From Paenibacillus mendelii (GTDB lineage Bacteria; Bacillota; Bacilli; Paenibacillales; Paenibacillaceae), in contig NZ_JANHOF010000011.1 of assembly GCF_024498075.1 (NCBI RefSeq), positions 155,863 to 219,862 on the forward strand: 64,000 nt of DNA, given 5' to 3'. The position numbers and the translations under genes were made by a program. The notes below the pieces were generated by a model. That model ran no database searches, was not told the origin of the DNA, and saw only the letters and a list, made by a program, of their open reading frames with translations. Positions 52,531 through 61,839 of the stretch are shown piece by piece. Each line of letters starts with the position of its first letter. Within the stretch, counting starts at the first letter, position 1.

Positions 52531-54135
52531 TTAAGTGTGCACCCTCGGACACAAATGCAACGCCGAGAGTATCCCCATAAGCTGCCGACCCCTATCCTCA
52601 TCAAGGGCGCTCACACGAGCCGCCACAAAGCCGTCAGGCCGAACCAGGAGCATGCCATGATCAGGCAGGCCGGTAACCCGTTGCCAGCTCTCCTTGCTTG
52701 CTAAAAGCTCTCCTTCAGAACCAACACTATAGACGGGCAGTTCGATGCCAAAGTGAGCAGCACATTCCCGCGCAGCCTGTTGCCAGCTTCTCCCTTCTGG
52801 ACCTGTCAGCAGGACGAAATGACGACTGGTAATATCAAGAGTTGAGATGCATCGGTCCTGATACTCTACCCACAGGTGAGGCACACGTGAGCCGGACTGC
52901 CCTTTCAGCTCCGTGTAGTCTGGTGTGATTCCTTCTTCATTTGAGAGCACAGCTGACGAGGCGTAGAATCCAAAGAGAGCCTGTAGTTCGTTATCCGTCG
53001 TTTTTTCTCGGTCGGTGGCCTCTTCCTGCTCTGCAGCAAAGCCAGCCACGTGACGCCTTTCCGTCTCGTAGGTCGAGAGCAAGGTGGAATCAGCGTAACC
53101 CTGGAGGACGGCGCCCAGCTTCCAGGCAAGGTTCTGTCCATCCTGGATGCCCAGATTCGCACCCACGCCGCCTGTGGGCAGGATGACATGAGCCGCGTCG
53201 CCAGCCAGGAAAACTCGCCCAACTTGGTAGCGCTCAGCCAGCCTCTCCTGCGGCTTCCAGTGGCGAATACCCATGATTTCTACCGCGAGGTCAGGTATCC
53301 CGATAGCCTTGCGCACCAGATCCTGGCAGCGTTTGACAGATGGGGCCTTCAACTCTCCATTTTCGAGATTCCCGGGCATCTGAAAAAGCCAGCGATCACT
53401 ATTATTGACTGCCATGAGCAGGCCCTGAGCTTCAGGGGTCTCTATCGTACAGAGTATAAACTCGTGGCCTCGTACCAGCTCGCTCAGGTCTGCACGAAAG
53501 TCAATTGCAAGTGTATGCATCTCTGACAACGTAAAGCTTTTCGTCGGGATTGCAAGAGTGCGCAGTGCAAGGCTATTAGCCCCATCCGCGGCAACCAGGT
53601 AGTCAACACGGATACGCTGCTGCACTCCCGTCTTGCGATCCACAACGAGAGCAGTCACACCCGTCTCATCTTGCTCAAAAGACACCAATTCAGTCTGAAG
53701 GCGCAGATCCCCGCCTCGTTCCCGCGCCGCCTCAAATAACACGGGCTCCAGAGCAGCTTGATTAATCAGACAGCCTGTGGCAGGACTGATAGCCTTCTCT
53801 GCTTCTTTCATCTGATCGAACGTCTCAAGATCTTTCCCATCCAGGTTCAGGCGTTTGACCTGTGCCATGTTGGCGGAGGCAAGGGTCTCGACAAAAATTT
53901 CACCTCGGCTCCTGCTGAGCGGCTCGGCGGCTTTCCTGACTCTCTCTTCCAGCCCTAGCGCCCGAAATACCTCCATCGTCCGCGCTCCCAGGCCAATCGG
54001 TCGGGGATGGATCGCTGTGCCTGGATGTTTCTCAATGAGTATATACGGGATCTGTTGCTGCGCCAGAAAGAGCGCGGTCGAGAGGCCGGTTGGTCCGGCA
54101 CCAACTATCAAAACCGGAACAGAGACATCTTCCAT
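52531..54135 (-). CDS. FAD-dependent aromatic monooxygenase (class A, PheA/TfdB/aklavinone-hydroxylase-like)
   Basis: About 534 residues from ATG 54135 (GGAAG seven bases upstream). FAD motifs VLIVGAGPTGLSTALFLAQQ, DG near VDYLVAADGANSL and GRVFLAGDAAHVILPTGGVGANLGIQDGQNLAWKL; C-terminal thioredoxin-like domain (SRHFVLLTGPEGRSW, LLVRPDGFVAAR). Hydroxylates phenols or polyketides in relatives; here could detoxify an aromatic or antibiotic, but that is inference. Cargo of the transposon with a divergent TetR regulator; base use differs from neighbours, suggesting import from a GC-richer source. Confidence 0.85.
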   Translation of the reverse strand: MEDVSVPVLIVGAGPTGLSTALFLAQQQIPYILIEKHPGTAIHPRPIGLGARTMEVFRALGLEERVRKAAEPLSRSRGEIFVETLASANMAQVKRLNLDGKDLETFDQMKEAEKAISPATGCLINQAALEPVLFEAARERGGDLRLQTELVSFEQDETGVTALVVDRKTGVQQRIRVDYLVAADGANSLALRTLAIPTKSFTLSEMHTLAIDFRADLSELVRGHEFILCTIETPEAQGLLMAVNNSDRWLFQMPGNLENGELKAPSVKRCQDLVRKAIGIPDLAVEIMGIRHWKPQERLAERYQVGRVFLAGDAAHVILPTGGVGANLGIQDGQNLAWKLGAVLQGYADSTLLSTYETERRHVAGFAAEQEEATDREKTTDNELQALFGFYASSAVLSNEEGITPDYTELKGQSGSRVPHLWVEYQDRCISTLDITSRHFVLLTGPEGRSWQQAARECAAHFGIELPVYSVGSEGELLASKESWQRVTGLPDHGMLLVRPDGFVAARVSALDEDRGRQLMGILSALHLCPRVHT

Positions 54136-54174
54136 TATTGTTCTTCCTTTCTGCATTTCGTACATTTTTTGAAT

Positions 54175-54229
54175 TAACTTTAATATTTAAGTTACACCAA
54201 TAATATACGTGATGCAGAAATAAAGTCAA
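54175..54229 (-). promoter_or_regulatory. Monooxygenase promoter with downstream palindromic operator
   Basis: Minus strand TTGACT (54229-54224), 16-base spacer, TATATT (54207-54202), then the palindrome TAACTT-N8-AAGTTA (54175-54194) over the likely transcription start. A TetR-type site for the divergent regulator. Confidence 0.6.
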
Positions 54230-54272
54230 CCCCAATCTTGCGGTCCATTGCAAAAAGAACTACAATGTGTTT

Positions 54273-54929
54273 ATGATACAGACACTAGGACGACGTGAAC
54301 GAAAAAAGCAGCAGACACGGGAGAAGATCGCAAGAGTGGCTTTAGAGCTCTTTATTGAGCGTGGCTTTGAGCAGGTGACAGTGACCGAAGTGGCTGAAGC
54401 AGCTGATGTGTCGGTAAATACCGTCTATAATTATTTTCCAACTAAAGAGGACCTCTTTTTTGGACTCAACCAACCTATGGAGGCTTCCCTGGCCGGAATC
54501 GTTCGTCAGCGTGAGAAAGGCGAATCATTGCTCACTTTTCTTCGCCAATTGCTGCTCGGCAGTCTCGAACCTATGAAAGCGATACCGTCCCCAGAGCAAG
54601 ATTCTACGCGGGAGCAGGTCTTCCGGGTGATTCGGGAAAGCCCTACCCTGCAAGCTCGGGGTCGGCAAATGACTGAGTCTGTTGAAGAGGATCTGGCCCA
54701 TGCCTTTGCCGAAGACATGGGCACAGAATCGGATGATATCGTGCCTCGCCTCGTTGCGCATCTGATCCTGACCCTTTATGCGAGGATCTTTGCGGAATAC
54801 GCGAGGCGGCGATTAAAAGGCGAATCTTCCGAGGAGATTCATGCTGGTCTCTCCGCTATGGTCACGGCTGGTCTCGATCTGTTAGCACATGGGATCGATG
54901 CTTCTGGGGATACCGAGATGGTGGTGTGA
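54273..54929 (+). CDS. TetR-family regulator of the monooxygenase
   Basis: About 218 residues from ATG 54273. HTH: LGRRERKKQQTREKIARVALELFIERGFEQVTVTEVAEAADVSVNTVYNYFPTKEDLFFG. C-terminal ligand domain helical and Glu/Arg-rich (AEYARRRLKGESSEEIHAGLSAMVTAGLDLLAHG). No ribosome binding site: TTGCGG, 17-base spacer and TACAAT (54261-54266) end six bases before this ATG, so the mRNA is probably leaderless. GTG 54267 would lie too close to the promoter. Confidence 0.85.
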   Translation: MIQTLGRRERKKQQTREKIARVALELFIERGFEQVTVTEVAEAADVSVNTVYNYFPTKEDLFFGLNQPMEASLAGIVRQREKGESLLTFLRQLLLGSLEPMKAIPSPEQDSTREQVFRVIRESPTLQARGRQMTESVEEDLAHAFAEDMGTESDDIVPRLVAHLILTLYARIFAEYARRRLKGESSEEIHAGLSAMVTAGLDLLAHGIDASGDTEMVV

Positions 54930-55023
54930 TGCGCCCCTCGGCAATCATCTTGAGGATCGCCTCACGCTCCTGCTTGGGATTGGATGGCTTCTTCTCCTCT
55001 TCTCTCCCTTCCACTTCGTACTC

Positions 55024-55061
55024 GGGGTTTAGGGAGCAGTCGAACAGAAAACCGGAATAAG
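55024..55061. repeat. 38-bp Tn3-like terminal repeat, second type (second copy)
   Basis: GGGGTTTAGGGAGCAGTCG to GGAATAAG; direct, not inverted, relative to 51818-51855, differing by a few bases and one indel in the A-run. Confidence 0.75.
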
Positions 55062-55065
55062 CGTA

Positions 55066-55102
55066 AAGGAGCCATGATCAGTGAAGATCATAGCCCCTTT
55101 TT
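55066..55102 (+). terminator. Hairpin terminator after the second Tn3-like repeat
   Basis: GGAGCCATGATC / GATCATAGCCCC around a 6-base loop followed by eight T's on the plus strand. Confidence 0.7.
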
Positions 55103-55213
55103 TTTGTCCAATCGTATCACTTTTAAGCTAATTATTATTTTGCAAGCATTTTCAGGGGTTAGTTGTGCCCCGATTTGGCGAAAAAGCGATGCTGTATCAA
55201 ATAAAGCTTGATG

Positions 55214-55251
55214 AATCCTGCGGACTAGAGCAGCAACCCTGTCACTGGGCC
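55214..55251. repeat. Right 38-bp terminal inverted repeat of the Tn3-type unit
   Basis: Exact reverse complement of 51577-51614, followed by CTAAA. Confidence 0.9.
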
Positions 55252-55318
55252 CTAAAGAAAGAAAAGTGTGTTTTTTTCGGTTTGGGGGATTATTTTGTTT
55301 TTAGCTTGATGGGCATGG

Positions 55319-55353
55319 GATACCGCCAGCAATCCAGATTTGCTGGCGGTATC
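55319..55353. terminator. Perfect 14-bp stem-loop at the IS231-like end
   Basis: GATACCGCCAGCAA / TTGCTGGCGGTATC with a 7-base loop, one base outside the IS231-like repeat; CTT and AAT-rich flanks. Terminator-like; belongs to no obvious gene. Confidence 0.6.
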
Positions 55354-55390
55354 TCTTAATAAAAACTCGTCCCTCGTTTGATGATTTGCT

Positions 55391-56223
55391 CTATGCTTTT
55401 TGCTTGACTGCAAGCATCGGAATCTGTCCCGCAGAACCATTGCGTTTTATGAATGCAGTCTTCAACAAATGAACAAAGGGTTTGTAGAGAAAAATCAAAC
55501 CCTCGATCCCTATTCTGTATCGCTCCAAGATCTACAAACTTATTTTATTGGTCCTATGATTGACAAGGCACTGACTCCCCATACCATCAATGGACGTTTG
55601 AAGAGCTGCAAAGCCTTCTTTTCCTTCCTGTTGTAACATGACTATGTAGTGGTCAACGTCGCGGAAGAACTGACTTTGCTCACAGCGCCGAAAGATACGA
55701 TTCATACGTTTACGCACGATCAAGTTCTTCAGCTGCTGCGTATGCCGAATCATCGTGCTGCTGGAGACGGGCATTCGAATCGGGGAACTTCTTGCACTGA
55801 CGCTTAAGGATATTAATTTCAAGGAGAGGGAACTACGAATTGCTCCAGGGAAGGGCGGCAAGGCGAGGAACGTACCTTTTCAAAAAAACATGCGCCAAAG
55901 TGCTGCAATCATACATTACAGAACGTGGTACAGCCAGGTCATTCGTTTCGCTGGAAAATGGGCCACTGCATATCCGCAGCATCCAGGATCGGATTACGGA
56001 TTACGGAAAAATGGCCCGAATCGCTGTCGTTCGCGTATCGCCTCATACCTTCAGACACACGATGGCAAAAATATATCCGAAACGGCGGCGATCCGTTTTG
56101 CTCCAACAAATTTTGGGGCACTCTTCGCTGGAAATGGTTCACACCTATGTATGGCTCTTTAGCAACGAGATTAGAGAGCAGCATTATCGATACAGCCCGG
56201 TGGAACATATGAAACTGGAATGA
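55391..56223 (+). pseudogene. XerC/D-like tyrosine recombinase, broken by frameshifts
   Basis: Three frames in turn give an N-terminal core-binding part (CKHRNLSRRTIAFYECSLQQMN, LTPHTINGRLKSCKAFFSFLL), the first catalytic Arg block (ETGIRIGELLALTLKDINFKERELRI), then SPHTFRHTMAKIYPK and QILGHSSLEMVHTYVWL. A stop after SFLL and two shifts near 55660-55740 and 55840 make it inactive. Closed by the hairpin at 56238. Confidence 0.85.
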
Positions 56224-56237
56224 GAAGCAACAAAAAC

Positions 56238-56284
56238 AACAGGCTGAGGCCACAAATAGTGGACAATCAGCCTGTTTCGTTTTT
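56238..56284 (+). terminator. Terminator after the recombinase pseudogene
   Basis: AACAGGCTGA / TCAGCCTGTT stem, 19-base loop, then TCGTTTTT on the plus strand. Confidence 0.7.
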
Positions 56285-56392
56285 GAGACTCAATCGTGAT
56301 CTGTCTCTAAATCTATAAATTCAGTTTCTAAGGTTTACTTTAATACCATTATTTATCAGATACATTTTGGGGATGTAAGAATGAAAACACAA

Positions 56393-57766
56393 TCAACTAA
56401 CATCCCTCTTGTAACCGAATGCCAACCGATATAGCAGCCAGGCTACGATAATCAGCACTATAAATCCAATTAACAAATTCCAGTAGGCTGTCGATGCTCC
56501 CAGTTCAAACATCGGAACAATGCTGTGGCCAAGCCAATCCTTGTTCAACACCTGGGCAATCGCAGCCGTTCCGAACGCTCCAGATATTTGAGAAACAAGC
56601 CCGAAGAGCCCCATTCCAACACCCATCAGCTCCAGTGGAATAACTTGGGCCAACTTGTCATAGAGTCCGGTTTGGACGAATGCGAAACCTATATATAGGG
56701 GGATCAACATGAACGCGATATACCAAATCCATTGTGTCATCATAAACATGACTCCGAGCAGTGCTGCTCCAACAAGCAGTAGTCCGATATACGCTACATA
56801 GTTGGCCCCCTTGCTCGCCGCCAACCGTCCGGCAATCGTTCCAAAGACGACCGCACTTATCGAACCCGGGAACAACATGAGGCCGATCCGATCTGTATTG
56901 AATCCATGTACTCCGCTTAAGAATAGCGGAAGAACAAATGGCATTCCGGTCATTACAACGAACAAGAGCGTTCCTGCCAGCAGTCCCGTGCGATAAGAAC
57001 GGCTTCTGAAAAGTTCAGGTTGTACGAAGGGTTCTGCCGCTGTGCGTATCCGCCATATAAAGGCGCCTAGTGCCGCTATTCCCAACAGCAGCAACAGCCA
57101 TGACGGATCTGTGAACCAGAATACAAATGCGGTCACACTCACGCTAAGCATCAGAAGTCCCGGTATATCCATACTTCCTGCTCGCTTCACCTCAACAGGA
57201 AACGTTCGGCGGAAGAACGGGATGGATAACAGCGGAATGAGCGAAAGAAGAAATAAAGCTGACCAATGAATATAGGCTGAGATGATGCCGCCTACAACGG
57301 GACCTATGCCGATGGCAAAAGATGAGGTCGAAGCCAGAATGCCAAACAACTTGCTCCGATCCGACGGTGTAAAATATCTGGCTGTCACAATCATAATCAA
57401 CGCCGGAATTGCCGAAGCTCCTACACCTTGAATAGCCCTTCCAATAATGACAGCCGCATACCACTGCTGCATAAGAAATCCAACCAAAGCGCCGAGAGCA
57501 TAAATGACAAGCCCATTCGTAATTAACGAACGTACGCTGTACATATCGGCAAGCTTCCCGTATACGACTGTTCCGATACCGAAGGTAATAAAGAAGACTG
57601 TAATAATCCAACTGACTCCTGTAGGTGACAAGTCATATTGAGCCACTACCTTGGGTGTTGATATATTAAACACCGTTTCATTTAACACGCCGAAGAACAT
57701 CACGAACAAAATCCATGGAACAGCTTTCTTCCCGTCAAGTTTATAAACCGCTGCATCGTCAGCCAT
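56393..57766 (-). CDS. MFS exporter, 14-helix type related to Tet(L)/multidrug antiporters
   Basis: About 457 residues from ATG 57766 (GGAG upstream). Opening FFGVLNETVFNISTPKVVAQYDLSPTGVSWIITVFFITFGIGTVVYGKLADMY is the Tet(L)/DHA2-like start (NETV.N...P, GKLAD); motif C region FAIGIGPVVGGIISAYIHW. Proton-drug antiport at the cell membrane in relatives; substrate unknown. A frameshifted AraC regulator lies upstream. Confidence 0.88.
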   Translation of the reverse strand: MADDAAVYKLDGKKAVPWILFVMFFGVLNETVFNISTPKVVAQYDLSPTGVSWIITVFFITFGIGTVVYGKLADMYSVRSLITNGLVIYALGALVGFLMQQWYAAVIIGRAIQGVGASAIPALIMIVTARYFTPSDRSKLFGILASTSSFAIGIGPVVGGIISAYIHWSALFLLSLIPLLSIPFFRRTFPVEVKRAGSMDIPGLLMLSVSVTAFVFWFTDPSWLLLLLGIAALGAFIWRIRTAAEPFVQPELFRSRSYRTGLLAGTLLFVVMTGMPFVLPLFLSGVHGFNTDRIGLMLFPGSISAVVFGTIAGRLAASKGANYVAYIGLLLVGAALLGVMFMMTQWIWYIAFMLIPLYIGFAFVQTGLYDKLAQVIPLELMGVGMGLFGLVSQISGAFGTAAIAQVLNKDWLGHSIVPMFELGASTAYWNLLIGFIVLIIVAWLLYRLAFGYKRDVS

Positions 57767-57872
57767 TATTTTCTCCATCTTATTCCATCCTTGTCTACGC
57801 ATATTCTACCTGTTGCTTTAGTGTAGAATACGGATAACATGGATGCTACCTCCTCACGGATAGCAGCAATGC

Positions 57873-58854
57873 TCAGCGGATATTATTTGCGTAATGAAGG
57901 AATTCGCTTGGATTCATCCCATACCGTTTACGAAATGCACTTGCAAAATAACTCGCATTGGTATACCCTACATGCGCCGCGGCCATACTTACACTCGTCA
58001 TTCCATCTTGCAGCAGCAGTATAGCCTTCTCCATCCGTATATCTCGCAGATAACCAAATACTGTCGTTCCGAATACTGCTTTGAAATGATGCTTCAGCTT
58101 GAAATCATTCATCCCAATGATGCGGGACAACTCCAGCAGTGAGGGCGGATTATCCATCTGCTGCAGCAACACCTCTTTCGCATGCTGCAGCCTCTGGAAT
58201 TCGCTTTTGGTTATCGCAGCCGGCAGATTAGTACGATTCGAATCATATACGAAGATCTGCAAAGAATAGGATAATATCTCCAGAGCTAGGCTCTCCAGCT
58301 CAATATTACGGATATTATGGGTGTAGGGAATATTCATAATTCGACTGGCCAACTGTAAGATCGGCGTATCAAGAATAGATTGCTGGAGCTGAAGCAGCGG
58401 CCGACTGCCGATCAATTGTTTGAAATCCGTCGATTGAGATCCGTCTAACCCTGTAAGATAACGATCGAATGTAGCAGCTGAAATAAATGCCTAACGTAAT
58501 CATCGACCGTTCTCCGGCAAAAAAGTACTTTCCCTTTATGCCGTTCATAAGCCCAAGCGTTAACGTATTGGGACGCATTGTGCCATGCACTCCTGCTGCC
58601 TGAACCGCTCCCTCACCTTGAAAACATATCATCAACTCGACCATCGCTTCTTCAAAAGAAAAGTTGACCTGCGTATGCTCAGCTAATGTGCAATTGGTTA
58701 TCATGATCAGCATATCAGGCCTGGGAACCAATCGCATAACGAACCCATCACCCGCTGACCCCTTGTATCTCATCTGCTCCGTTTGATCCTTGGTCCGATA
58801 AGCAAATTTCATCTGTTCCAGAAACTGATTTATAGATGGATTTATTATGTCCAT
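57873..58854 (-). pseudogene. AraC-family regulator, one frameshift
   Basis: N-terminal sensor half (MDIINPSINQFLEQMKFAYR to GKYFFAGERSMITLGIYF) from 58854 and C-terminal half (FKQLIGSRPLLQLQQ, LLELSRIIGMNDFKLKHHFKAVFGTTVFGYLRDIRMEKA, AAAHVGYTNASYFASAFRKRYGMNPSEFL) are in different frames; homology crosses over near 58480 (AATFDRYLTGLDGSQ in the C-terminal frame). Both halves are otherwise sound. Located just upstream of the MFS exporter, its probable target. Confidence 0.85.
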
Positions 58855-59124
58855 ATTATCAACCTCCTCTCGCTATCTATCCATACTGCTCACACTTCTT
58901 TAGAATACCCTACTACCGTATATTGAGCAAAATGCAATCTCTTTTGAGAATGTAAATTTCTTTTCCTGTTTCTCCAAGCACCCCGCCCTTAGTTCAGCGC
59001 CGCCGCGTGAGTCTAATACTTTATTTTCTCAGTCTACAACTATATTTTTCAGTCTGACACTTTATTTTCACTGAACACCACAGACAGGGTCCTGTCCTCA
59101 TTGACCTTGAATTATGAAGTCAGT

Positions 59125-59930
59125 TTAGCCATGGTCAGGGAAGTCGACTTTGATCAATGTCCTGGGTGTGGAAGCAAAGAATACGCTTGACGCATCTGTA
59201 TGTCCGCTTCCTTTGGAACTGCGTTAGAGAGTGGAGTGATTTTAAGTCGGCTATCTGTGATAGCTGCATCCGGTAATTCGTTTTGCGAAGCAAGATGTTC
59301 CGTTTTTTCCAATTCACATTCTAATACTGTCAGCCGCTCTTTAAGGAAACGATCGCAGTCAGATTCTACAGATAGGTCAAGTTCTTGTCGATTACGTTAA
59401 TCCGTGAAGCGTGGTTTAGGTATCAAATATTCTTCGAAATCCTTGAACTGACGCGATCCTTGCACCCAGATGTCACTGGATCGAAGCACATTCTTCAATT
59501 CTGATAACACACAGAGTTCATAAAAACGCCGGTCGAGACCATCCTCATTCCAGACAACACTTTCCCAACGTTTGCGAACAAAACTTGTAGGCGCATCATC
59601 TGACACTTTACGCGCCTGTCGATGATTCATTCCCTTAATCGTGTCTACTCCATCTAAAATGTCTTGTGCGGTTGGTGCTGCCTTGAGTTGAAGCGATTCT
59701 AGTAACGAAGAGGTATATCGTCGAAGTTGGGGGAACCCGTTACCTATCAGCGGAAGGTGGTCGAAGTTTGATGGTTGCGCTAATTTCTCCGTCTCGGTGA
59801 CGCTTTCGGTAAATTTCTCCATGGCAAGATTGATTCGATAGCTGCGAATGGGTCCCACTTCGACTTTGTTTGGCTACTTACAAGCGCCTGTCCAATACGG
59901 GAGTACAGACGCAATTTGTCAACAGACTCA
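59125..59930 (-). pseudogene. Tn3-family transposase, internal fragment
   Basis: DKLRLYSRIGQALVSS, LPLIGNGFPQLRRYTSSLLESLQLKAAPTAQDILDGV, DDAPTSFVRKRWESVVWNEDGLDRRFYELCVLSELKNVLRSSDIWVQGSRQFKDFEEYLIP is the conserved middle of TnpA; homology continues in another frame past 59397 (CDRFLKERLTVLECELEKTEHLASQ). Start and end missing, at least three frame changes. Same strand as the C-terminal piece at 51901 but a different region of the protein. Confidence 0.85.
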
Positions 59931-60105
59931 GTGGGGGATTAACGTGCAGGTTGGTTGAACAAATAATTGCAATAATTGCGACATAGCAATCCAAAAGAAA
60001 CTATTATATTCATCATATGTTATCATAAGCATCAAGCATAAATTATTGCAGACAGGTAAATATCAACTGTTAGTATCATATCCAAGGTATAGAAAGGGGT
60101 AAGAC

Positions 60106-60534
60106 ATGGCAAATATCGAGCACTTGCAAACCGTACATGTTCCAGCGTCGAAGGTGTATGAAACTTTAACCACCGCTGATGGACTGTCGGAAATATGGAC
60201 CAATGAACTCATTATCAATAATCAGATTGGCTTTATTAATGAATTTCGATTCGGCAGCAATGACATAACTAAGATGAAAATAGAGGAATTGATCACTAAT
60301 AAAAAAGTCGTGTGGCAGTGTATAGATTCAGATCCAGAATGGATTGGTACAATTATTTCCTTTGATATTGATGAGAAGAACGGGAAATCTTTTATTACTT
60401 TACGTCATATGAACTGGAAAGAAGTAACGCCATTTTATCGCTCTTGTAACTACAACTGGGCTATTTTCCTTTATAGTCTCAAATCCTATTGTGAAGAGGG
60501 TGAAGGTCTCTCCTATCATAAACGTAAGTTTTAA
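60106..60534 (+). CDS. SRPBCC-domain protein
   Basis: 142 residues, AHSA1/START-like: MANIEHLQTVHVPASKVYETLTTADGLSEIWTNELIINNQIGFINEFRFG, WQCIDSDPEWIGTIISFDI, C-terminal helix FYRSCNYNWAIFLYSLKSYCEEG. GAAAGGGG before ATG 60106. Ligand unknown; alone on this strand between relics. Confidence 0.87.
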   Translation: MANIEHLQTVHVPASKVYETLTTADGLSEIWTNELIINNQIGFINEFRFGSNDITKMKIEELITNKKVVWQCIDSDPEWIGTIISFDIDEKNGKSFITLRHMNWKEVTPFYRSCNYNWAIFLYSLKSYCEEGEGLSYHKRKF

Positions 60535-60669
60535 TAATTTGAGTTAAATTGCTCATTTCACTAACGGAAATGTTAGTTCAACAACTTCGCTCTAGGTACG
60601 TAATTACGAAAACCGGATTCCTTGTAGTGTAAAGGGACCGGTTTTTTCATGTAACAAATTGCTTAGCGT

Positions 60670-60904
60670 ACGATTTTTTCCGTTTCGTGAGGTGACCCCT
60701 GAAACCTCGAGGTCCCCACTACTTCGACAGGTGCTCCTCTTTCGTCCAAGCATCAAACACAAGCTCGCGTGGAGCATCAAATACACGGATGATCACAATC
60801 TCACGTTCACCTACATCTACCATCAGGGCCGAACCTGCCGTTTCCAAGCCCTTTTCCAAGACCCACCTCGGCGGCTTTGGCCACAGGCCCGCATACCAGG
60901 CCAT
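60670..60904 (-). pseudogene. SRPBCC/AHSA1 fragment with a premature stop
   Basis: REIVIIRVFDAPRELVFDAWTKEEHLSK followed by TAG and WGPRGF: family members read HLSKWWGPRGF, so TGG has become TAG. Only ~40 N-terminal residues remain and the upstream side is fused to the end of the EamA transporter gene. Confidence 0.8.
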
Positions 60905-61839
60905 AAGTTCAATCCTTCCTTCCGTATCCGTAGATTCGTTCCAATGACTCCGGCAATAATGAGCGCTAAACCGACCACATGATACCAGGTAACAGGCTCG
61001 CTGAGGACCCAGGCGCCGGCGACGATGGAGACAACCGTTGATAAGTTGATAAATACACTCATTCGCGAGGCTTCGATGCGGGACAGGATATAGTTTCCCA
61101 TCAGCGCGGTGGCGACTTGAACCGCTCCGAGGTAAAGAATCAGCATCACGAATGCCATGCTCGCAAACGGCGCCGTCAAGCTGCTTAGCGTTCCATCTGA
61201 CACATGGGAGGTGAGGGAGAATATCAGCGATGCGGCAAATCCGATCCCTACCATGAAATAACTGATTTCCCCCGGGCTAAAATATTTCGAAACGGCACGG
61301 GCAAGCACGCTGTACCCGGCGAAAGCCGAGCAAGCCAGCAGCAACAGCAGAACACCTTTCATATTGGAAATGCCGATGCCGTTTCCCTTCATGACGAAAA
61401 TAAAGACAACGCCGAACACAGACACTGCAATAGATAGCTTCTGCAACTGGGACGTCGCTTCTTTCAAAAATACGGTAGCCAGAATCATCGTTGCGAGCGG
61501 CGCTAGCGCATTGATAATACCTCCCTCTGCGGAAGTTGCGTACTGCAGTCCGTACGTTTGCAAGGTGAAAAATCCGAGCGGATACATACTGGACAGCATC
61601 AGCAATTTATATAGCGGTTTGCCGCGGTAGTTCAGCTTGACCAGGCCAGACGCTGCCATGATGGATAGGATGGCGAATGCTGCGGCAAAGCGGAACGTCA
61701 GGGTATCGATTGGGCTTGCGTAGTCAAGCGACATTTTGATAAATAAGAACGATATCCCGATTACGACGGCGTTGACGACAGCTAGCGAGTAGGCGAGCCT
61801 TACCCCTTTCGACGAGATCGTCGAAGTGTATTCAGATAT
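60823..61839 (-). CDS. EamA/DMT-family transporter
   Basis: Ten hydrophobic helices in two EamA repeats (VRLAYSLAVVNAVVIGISFLFIKMSLDYA, FAAAFAILSIMAASGL, SAEGGIINALAPLATMILATVFLKE and MGNYILSRIEASRMSVFINLSTVVSIVAGAWVLSEPVTWYHVVGLALIIAGVIGTNLR). The start is unclear: AGGAGG (61848-61853) points to an in-frame ATA at 61839, no ATG/GTG/TTG follows until inside the first helix, and ATG 61887 lies within the FAD gene. The last ~30 residues past LNLWPGM are non-native, from fusion to the SRPBCC relic at about 60905. Confidence 0.75.
   Translation of the reverse strand: MSEYTSTISSKGVRLAYSLAVVNAVVIGISFLFIKMSLDYASPIDTLTFRFAAAFAILSIMAASGLVKLNYRGKPLYKLLMLSSMYPLGFFTLQTYGLQYATSAEGGIINALAPLATMILATVFLKEATSQLQKLSIAVSVFGVVFIFVMKGNGIGISNMKGVLLLLLACSAFAGYSVLARAVSKYFSPGEISYFMVGIGFAASLIFSLTSHVSDGTLSSLTAPFASMAFVMLILYLGAVQVATALMGNYILSRIEASRMSVFINLSTVVSIVAGAWVLSEPVTWYHVVGLALIIAGVIGTNLRIRKEGLNLWPGMRACGQSRRGGSWKRAWKRQVRP

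Larger units (their letters stand above)
51577..55251. mobile_element. Tn3-family-type transposon derivative with 38-bp inverted repeats and CTAAA target duplication
   Basis: Ends 51577-51614 and 55214-55251 are identical 38-bp inverted repeats (GGCCCAGTGACAGGG...GCAGGATT), flanked by exact 5-bp duplications CTAAA at 51572-51576 and 55252-55256. Length 3675 bp. Both the repeat length and the 5-bp duplication are Tn3-family hallmarks. Target: the leader of the IS231-like element. No complete transposase inside, so non-autonomous. Contents: a TnpI-like recombinase end, Tn3 transposase end, RT fragment, and an FAD monooxygenase/TetR pair. Confidence 0.85.
49990..55317 (-). mobile_element. IS231-like element (IS4 family) interrupted by a Tn3-type insertion
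   Basis: Terminal inverted repeat CATGCCCATCAAGCTAA (17 bp, exact) at 49990-50006 and reversed at 55301-55317, matching the known IS231 ends (CATGCCCATCAA...). Leaving out 51577-55256, the element would be ~1.65 kb, the normal IS231 size, with the transposase at 50107-51540. The flanks show no 10-12-bp duplication (CACCTCA left, GGATACC right), so the outer context has rearranged. Confidence 0.85.

Noticed and set aside
55319..55353. Remnant of a Tn4430 terminal repeat (shares ACCGCCAGCA)
   Set aside because: The sequence is a perfect stem-loop and the match is only ten bases; a terminator explains it better.
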